Assembly (NCBI RefSeq): GCF_023845585.1
Contig: NZ_JAMQHS010000015.1
Span: 1 to 45,800, forward strand
Direction: 5' to 3'
Length of the DNA: 45,800 nucleotides
DNA from: Clostridium sp. CMCC3677
Lineage (GTDB): Bacteria; Bacillota; Clostridia; Clostridiales; Clostridiaceae
Part shown: positions 41,381-45,800 of the stretch, piece by piece
Layout: every line of letters begins with the position of its first letter
Position numbering within the stretch: the stretch's first letter is position 1
Notes under the pieces: generated by a model
What the model saw: only the letters and a program-made list of their open reading frames with translations
The model's database searches: none
Told to the model about the DNA's origin: nothing
Position numbers and translations under genes: made by a program

Positions 41381-43385
41381 AATTTCTAAAAACAATGTAA
41401 AAAGAAGCTTTAAGGATTATGCAATATATTTTTTAACACTTACTTTTGGTGTATGTATATTTTATAGTTTTAATTCTATAGAATCACAAAAGATGATATT
41501 TTCTCTTAATGGTAGCCAAAGTGAGATTATGACATTAATAAATAATTTTATTTCTGGAATTTCAGTTTTTATTTCTTTTGTATTATGTGGATTAATTTTA
41601 TATGCAAATAATTTTTTAATAAAAAAGAGGAAAAAAGAATTTGCAATATATATGACTTTAGGAATGAAAAAATCTGAAATATCTAAGATTTTAGTTTTTG
41701 AAACATTTATTATTGGATTGATTTCTTTAATTATTGGATTATTTATAGGTGTTATCTTATCACAGGGATTATCAGTATTTACCGCCAAGATGTTTGAAGT
41801 ACCTATGATAGATTATAAATTTATAATCTCAGGATCAGCAATATTAAAAACTATATTGTATTTTAGCATTATATTTATATTTGCAATGATATTTAATGTA
41901 ACTATTATTTCTAAATATAAATTAATAGATATGATTAATTCACCTAAAAAGAGTGAAAATATTAAAATAAGAAATAATAAATTTAATATAATATTGTTTA
42001 TATTATCAATAATTATACTAGTGTTAGCTTATTACTGTATTAATAAAAGTGGATTAAATATTAATGATATTAGATTCAAGTTAGCTATATTATTAGGTGT
42101 TATTGGAACTTTTATGTTTTATTTTGGATTAGCAGGATTTATTTTATATATAGTAAACTCAAATAAAAATATATATTTTAAAAATTTAAATATATTTGTA
42201 AGCAGACAAATATATAGCAAAGTAAATACTAATTTTATATCTATGAGCTTAATATGTTTAATGTTATTTTTTACGGTAACAATATTATCTACAGGGATTA
42301 GTCTTAAGAACACAATGGAAAAAAGCTTAGAAGCATCAACTCCCTTTGATGTATCTGGATATATGTTTTTACAAGATGATAACAAAATTGAAAATATGAA
42401 AGACGCACTAAATGAAATTAACTTTAACTTTAATGAAGGTGAAAATATAGAATTTTATAATGAATATAGAGTTGAATTTAATATCAATAATTTATTACAG
42501 GATGTAGATGATTCTACTAAAAAATTATTACAAGATGGACCAAATGAAATAAGTTTAGTGAAAATTTCTGATTACAATAATATATTAAAATTAAAAAATA
42601 AAGAATGTGTAAGATTAAAAGATAATGAAGTAATAATAACTTCTAATTTTAATGCTTTAGAAAAATCATTAAATAAGTTTGTAAAAGAAAAAAATAAAAT
42701 AAGTTTAAATAATAAGGATTATAAAATATATAATGAAAAAATTTTCAAAGAAGCTTTGAGTAGTTCAACTTTATTAGGAAATATATTTACAATAATAGTT
42801 CCTGATAATGTTTTAGAGAATATTAAACCTAGTGTAGCATATTTTAATGTAAACTATCCTAAAGATAATAAAGAATATTTTGAAGAAAAATATCATAAGT
42901 TTTTCAAAATGTTTACTGATTCTAATAAATCAGTTGGAGAAGATAGTATATTTATTTTAGGAGATACTAAGACTGATATATATGCAACAAATAGAGGAGC
43001 ATCTACTTTAATAATATATGTAGGAATATATATAGGAATTGTATTTTTAATATCTAGTGCTGCAATTTTAGCATTACAACAATTATCTGAAATAAGTGAA
43101 AGTTTAGAAAGGTATAAATCACTTAAGAGAATTGGAGTTCCTAAAAAAATGATAAATAAAACTATACTTGTTCAAGTATTTATATATTTTATGATTCCGC
43201 TAGTTTTAGCATTAATACATTCAGTAGTAGGAATACATGTTGTTAATGATTATATAAAGTTTTATGGTAAATCTGATATAGGTATAGCATCTATTTCTAC
43301 AGTAGCATTAATACTAGTTATATATGGTGGATATTTTTATACAACTGTTGTTGCATATAAAAATACGATAAACAACGCAAAATAA
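41370..43385 (+). CDS. BceB-type ABC transporter permease
   Basis: A 671-residue membrane protein. The opening MFFKISKNNVKRSFKDYAIYFLTLTFGVCIFYSFNSI is the BceB signature. FtsX-like helices follow, then a large extracellular loop (about 320-540) before the last helices. In this family the loop and transporter sense and remove peptide antibiotics from lipid II-cycle intermediates and signal to the kinase. ATG 41370 is used, with GGGGGTGA ahead; GTG 41358 overlaps that site. Confidence 0.93.
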   Translation: MFFKISKNNVKRSFKDYAIYFLTLTFGVCIFYSFNSIESQKMIFSLNGSQSEIMTLINNFISGISVFISFVLCGLILYANNFLIKKRKKEFAIYMTLGMKKSEISKILVFETFIIGLISLIIGLFIGVILSQGLSVFTAKMFEVPMIDYKFIISGSAILKTILYFSIIFIFAMIFNVTIISKYKLIDMINSPKKSENIKIRNNKFNIILFILSIIILVLAYYCINKSGLNINDIRFKLAILLGVIGTFMFYFGLAGFILYIVNSNKNIYFKNLNIFVSRQIYSKVNTNFISMSLICLMLFFTVTILSTGISLKNTMEKSLEASTPFDVSGYMFLQDDNKIENMKDALNEINFNFNEGENIEFYNEYRVEFNINNLLQDVDDSTKKLLQDGPNEISLVKISDYNNILKLKNKECVRLKDNEVIITSNFNALEKSLNKFVKEKNKISLNNKDYKIYNEKIFKEALSSSTLLGNIFTIIVPDNVLENIKPSVAYFNVNYPKDNKEYFEEKYHKFFKMFTDSNKSVGEDSIFILGDTKTDIYATNRGASTLIIYVGIYIGIVFLISSAAILALQQLSEISESLERYKSLKRIGVPKKMINKTILVQVFIYFMIPLVLALIHSVVGIHVVNDYIKFYGKSDIGIASISTVALILVIYGGYFYTTVVAYKNTINNAK

Positions 43386-43396
43386 ATTAAAACAAG

Positions 43397-43441
43397 TAAC
43401 TACTTTAGATAATAAAATTTTATTTAAGGTAGTTATTTTTA
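43397..43441 (+). terminator. Terminator between permease and response regulator genes
   Basis: TAACTAC pairs with GTAGTTA, with ATAATAAAA/TTTTATT inside, followed by TTTTTAT. It would set a lower level of the two-component genes if they depend on read-through. Confidence 0.7.
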
Positions 43442-43501
43442 TAGAGATAGTACGATATTAAACTTGAGAACAAAAAAATATATCAAAAAAGGAGAAGTAT
43501 C

Positions 43502-44173
43502 ATGTATAAGATAATGATAGTCGAGGATGATGTTACTATAAGAGATGAATTAAAAAATCTTCTTAATAGATATGGATATGAAGTTGGTATTACAGATGAT
43601 TTTTCTAATGTAGTGAATCATATAGAGCAAAATAATTATGATTTAATTTTACTTGATGTAAACTTACCATTATTTGATGGATATCATATATGTAGAGAAA
43701 TAAGAAAAAATTTAGATATACCTATAATTATAGTTACAAGCAGAGATAGTGAAATAGATGAACTTATGAGTATGAATTTAGGTGCAGATGATTTTATAAC
43801 TAAACCATATAATACACAAATACTATTAGCTAGAATATCATCAATTTTAAAGAGAACTTATAAAAAGAATGATTCATCTGAAATTTTAAAGTATAAGGAT
43901 TTAACTTTGGACTTGTCTAATGGAAGTATTAGTTATAATAATGAATATTGTGAACTTACAAAAAATGAATTAAGAATTCTAGCATGCTTAATTAAAAATC
44001 AAAAGAGTATAGTTTCTAGAGATATACTTATGGAAACGCTATGGAATTCAGATATTTTTGTAGATGATAATACCCTTTCGGTTAATGTAACAAGATTAAG
44101 AAAAAAACTTGATGATATAGGTATAAAAGATGCAATAGAAACCAGAAGAGGACTAGGATATATAATGCCATGA
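43502..44173 (+). CDS. OmpR-family response regulator, BceR-like
   Basis: A 223-residue regulator. The receiver domain (1-115) has the acidic pocket D9-D10, phospho-acceptor D52 (LILLDVNLPLFDG), the Thr of IIIVTSR and the Lys of FITKPYN. The C-terminal winged helix (about 127-222) ends in TVxR-type LSVNVTRLRKKL and TRRGLGYIMP. It probably activates the ABC operon through the inverted repeat upstream of 40613. It overlaps the kinase gene by 4 bases. AAGGAGAA precedes the ATG. Confidence 0.93.
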   Translation: MYKIMIVEDDVTIRDELKNLLNRYGYEVGITDDFSNVVNHIEQNNYDLILLDVNLPLFDGYHICREIRKNLDIPIIIVTSRDSEIDELMSMNLGADDFITKPYNTQILLARISSILKRTYKKNDSSEILKYKDLTLDLSNGSISYNNEYCELTKNELRILACLIKNQKSIVSRDILMETLWNSDIFVDDNTLSVNVTRLRKKLDDIGIKDAIETRRGLGYIMP

Positions 44174-45180
44174 GTATATTAGAATATTTAAAAGATAGAT
44201 TACTTTATTTAATAATAAACTTTATATTATTTATAAGTATAATTAGTGTAATGATAATTTTAAAAACACCACTAGTATTAATTTTTATAACATTTTTAAT
44301 ATGGTTTTTACCAATAGGAATATATTTTGTTATAGAAGTTTTTAAATATAAGAAATTTTATGATAATTTAAATGGTGTGATTGAAAAGCTAGATAGAAAA
44401 TATTTATTGTCAGAACTTATTGAAGAGCCAAATTTTATTGAAGGACGACTTCTTTATAATATATTAAAAGAAACAAATAGAGATATGAATGAGGAAATAA
44501 AGAAATATAAAAATGCTCAAATAGACTATAGAGAATATATAGAAACTTGGGTACATGAAATAAAAACACCTATAGCATCATCTATGTTAGTTATAGATAA
44601 TAACTTAAATGAAACTACCAATAAAATAAAATATCAAATTAAGAGAGTAGAGGAATTTGTAGAGCAAGTATTATATTATTCAAAGATAGGTGAAGTAAGC
44701 AAGGATTACATAGTTAAAGAATTTAATATAAAAAAGGTAATTAATAAGGTTATAAAAAATAATTCTAGAGATTTTATAACTAAAAAGATATCCCTAGAAA
44801 TAAATGATTTAGAAGAGAATGTATATAGTGATGAAAAATGGATCTATTTTATACTTAATCAGATAATAGGAAATTCATTAAAGTACTCTAAAAACAATAA
44901 TGCACAGATAAAAATTTATTCTTTAAAAAATAATCATAATGTAACCTTAGTTGTTGAAGATAATGGTGTTGGAATAAATGATCAAGATATAGATAAGGTT
45001 TTTGAAAAAGGTTTTACTGGAGAAAACGGAAGAATATATGGAAAGTCTACAGGCATGGGACTTTATATTTGTAAAAAGCTTTCAGAAAAACTAGGGATAT
45101 CTATAAATATTAATTCTTTAAAAGACCAAGGAACTAAAGTAAACATCATTTTCCCAATAGGAAAGTTAACTTATATATAA
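44170..45180 (+). CDS. Intramembrane-sensing histidine kinase, BceS-like
   Basis: A 336-residue kinase with two membrane helices (about 13-31 and 35-56) and almost no outside loop, so it cannot bind a ligand itself and depends on the ABC transporter for sensing. The phospho-acceptor is H129 (TWVHEIKTPIASS). The ATPase domain has NQIIGNSLKYS (N box), DNGVGI (G1) and GFTGENG...GMGLYI (G2). It is coupled to the regulator gene by an ATGA overlap. Confidence 0.93.
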   Translation: MSILEYLKDRLLYLIINFILFISIISVMIILKTPLVLIFITFLIWFLPIGIYFVIEVFKYKKFYDNLNGVIEKLDRKYLLSELIEEPNFIEGRLLYNILKETNRDMNEEIKKYKNAQIDYREYIETWVHEIKTPIASSMLVIDNNLNETTNKIKYQIKRVEEFVEQVLYYSKIGEVSKDYIVKEFNIKKVINKVIKNNSRDFITKKISLEINDLEENVYSDEKWIYFILNQIIGNSLKYSKNNNAQIKIYSLKNNHNVTLVVEDNGVGINDQDIDKVFEKGFTGENGRIYGKSTGMGLYICKKLSEKLGISININSLKDQGTKVNIIFPIGKLTYI

Positions 45181-45212
45181 ATTAAACATTGTGCTGGTGT
45201 TTAATTTGAATT
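45179..45212 (+). terminator. Weak hairpin after the kinase gene
   Basis: AAATTAAACA (45179-45188) pairs with TGTTTAATTT (45198-45207), and a short, broken T tract follows. Confidence 0.5.
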
Positions 45213-45627
45213 AAAAAGAAGAACTGATAGATTGTGTGTTTCACGAGTAGGTTTTATAAGTACAATATAAAATACTAAAAATATATATTTAAGAGGGGGA
45301 ACACATTAGATGTGCTTATAATTAAAGCTTATTAATGGAATAAATATACAATTAATAGCTTTGTTTAAGTATTTAATATAGTAATGTCAATAGAAAGACT
45401 CAGTAAAGTAGTAGTATACAATAATAACTTATCCACGTGTGTCAATATTAGGATAAATTAATTAAAAAGAGAAATAAAGAGTATATTAAATATAATTTAT
45501 AAATATGAATTGATTTGTTATAAATATATATTATGGATGATGTTAAGATAAAACACGTCGCTGAGAGATGCGGCAAACAAGTTAAAAAGAAGTTAAGAAA
45601 TTAGATTTCAACTGATTAAAAAACTTG
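45213..45627. other. Gap between the Bce-type module and the rRNA promoter
   Basis: No gene is seen. It is AT-rich, with a GC-richer block at about 45556-45580 (CACGTCGCTGAGAGATGCGG) similar in feel to the post-promoter GTCGCT of the rRNA leader at 45663, possibly a trace of an older promoter copy. Confidence 0.45.
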
Positions 45628-45656
45628 TTGACAGAAAAGAAATTAAATGTTATAAT
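45628..45656 (+). promoter_or_regulatory. Consensus rRNA operon promoter
   Basis: TTGACA (45628-45633), exactly 17 bases, TATAAT (45651-45656): perfect sigma-A consensus. It lies upstream of a typical rrn leader. Confidence 0.88.
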
Positions 45657-45692
45657 AATTAAGTCGCTTAAGGGTGACACAATAAAACAAAA

Positions 45693-45741
45693 GTTGACAA
45701 GAAAGTCAACGATGAAAATTTGGTCTTTGAAAATTGAACAG
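45693..45741 (+). promoter_or_regulatory. rRNA leader antitermination signals (boxB-like, boxA)
   Basis: The hairpin GTTGAC-AAGAAA-GTCAAC (45693-45710) is followed by GGTCTTTGAAAATTGAACAG (45722-45741), the conserved clostridial/bacillar 16S leader with boxA. The 16S gene itself starts beyond the window. Confidence 0.82.
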
Positions 45742-45800
45742 AAATCAAGAAACATTAAAATAAACCAGCAATTCTTTATTTGAGTAAGTCAAGATTAAAC

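Noticed and set aside
45429..45437. DnaA-box-like TTATCCACG
   Set aside because: A single site with a mismatch and no cluster; not enough for an origin even though replication genes occur in the window.
45694..45699. TTGACA as a second rRNA -35 element
   Set aside because: It belongs to the hairpin GTTGAC/GTCAAC of the leader, and no -10 lies 16-18 bases further on.

Overview
The window is low-GC Firmicutes DNA, most probably Clostridium sensu stricto. Codon use is extremely AT-rich, ribosome sites are strong GGAGG-type, and clostridial families are present (CD3324 family, HsmA, YxeA, PRD/PTS regulators). I cannot name the species from sequence alone. It opens in a tRNA cluster (Val, Asp) and closes in the promoter and antitermination leader of an rRNA operon, just before the 16S gene.

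Layout. 1-2.2 kb: two tRNAs, then leftward DnaI/DnaC-like helicase-loader and DnaD-like genes. 2.4-7.8 kb: a rightward M23/G5 cell-wall peptidase, then leftward single genes: S8 peptidase, UlaG-like metallo-hydrolase, DMT transporter, and two small proteins that look like catalytically dead enzymes (dUTPase-2 fold and 2H fold). 8.0-12.4 kb: rightward housekeeping genes murA, yycJ, a SEC-C protein, a LUD protein and rlmH. 12.4-15.6 kb: a putative island inserted at the 3' end of rlmH. The last 36 bases of rlmH recur at 15.59 kb and a shorter copy lies at 13.82 kb, so two units are bounded by three att-like sites. Unit 1 carries a MarR regulator and a cyclase-family hydrolase; unit 2 a broken Clp N-domain gene, a CD3324-family HTH protein and a metallo-hydrolase. 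No recombinase is visible.

16.0-18.9 kb: ABC transporter with a YxeA protein, then a lipoprotein behind a 25-bp perfect palindrome. 19.0-28.6 kb: DEAD-box helicase, secreted GDPD, DUF47/Pit phosphate pair, ECF sigma/anti-sigma pair, AraC regulator and GH13 glucosidase. 29.2-35.0 kb: PRD regulator, ascorbate-type PTS IIA-IIB-IIC and a split transketolase, apparently one carbohydrate pathway. 35.4-36.8 kb: a heme-response-like operon (membrane protein, MarR, HsmA) with a palindromic operator. 37-40.4 kb: a membrane protein, a tandem HD/HD-GYP protein, a thioredoxin fold without its cysteines and OhrR. 40.6-45.2 kb: a Bce-type peptide-antibiotic module (ABC pair, response regulator, histidine kinase).

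The least ordinary signal is the rlmH island: tandem attachment sites at the same target used by staphylococcal SCC elements, in a clostridial background and without a visible ccr gene. Second are four proteins in recognisable enzyme folds that lack the expected key residues. All family calls come from reading motifs; no database search was run.
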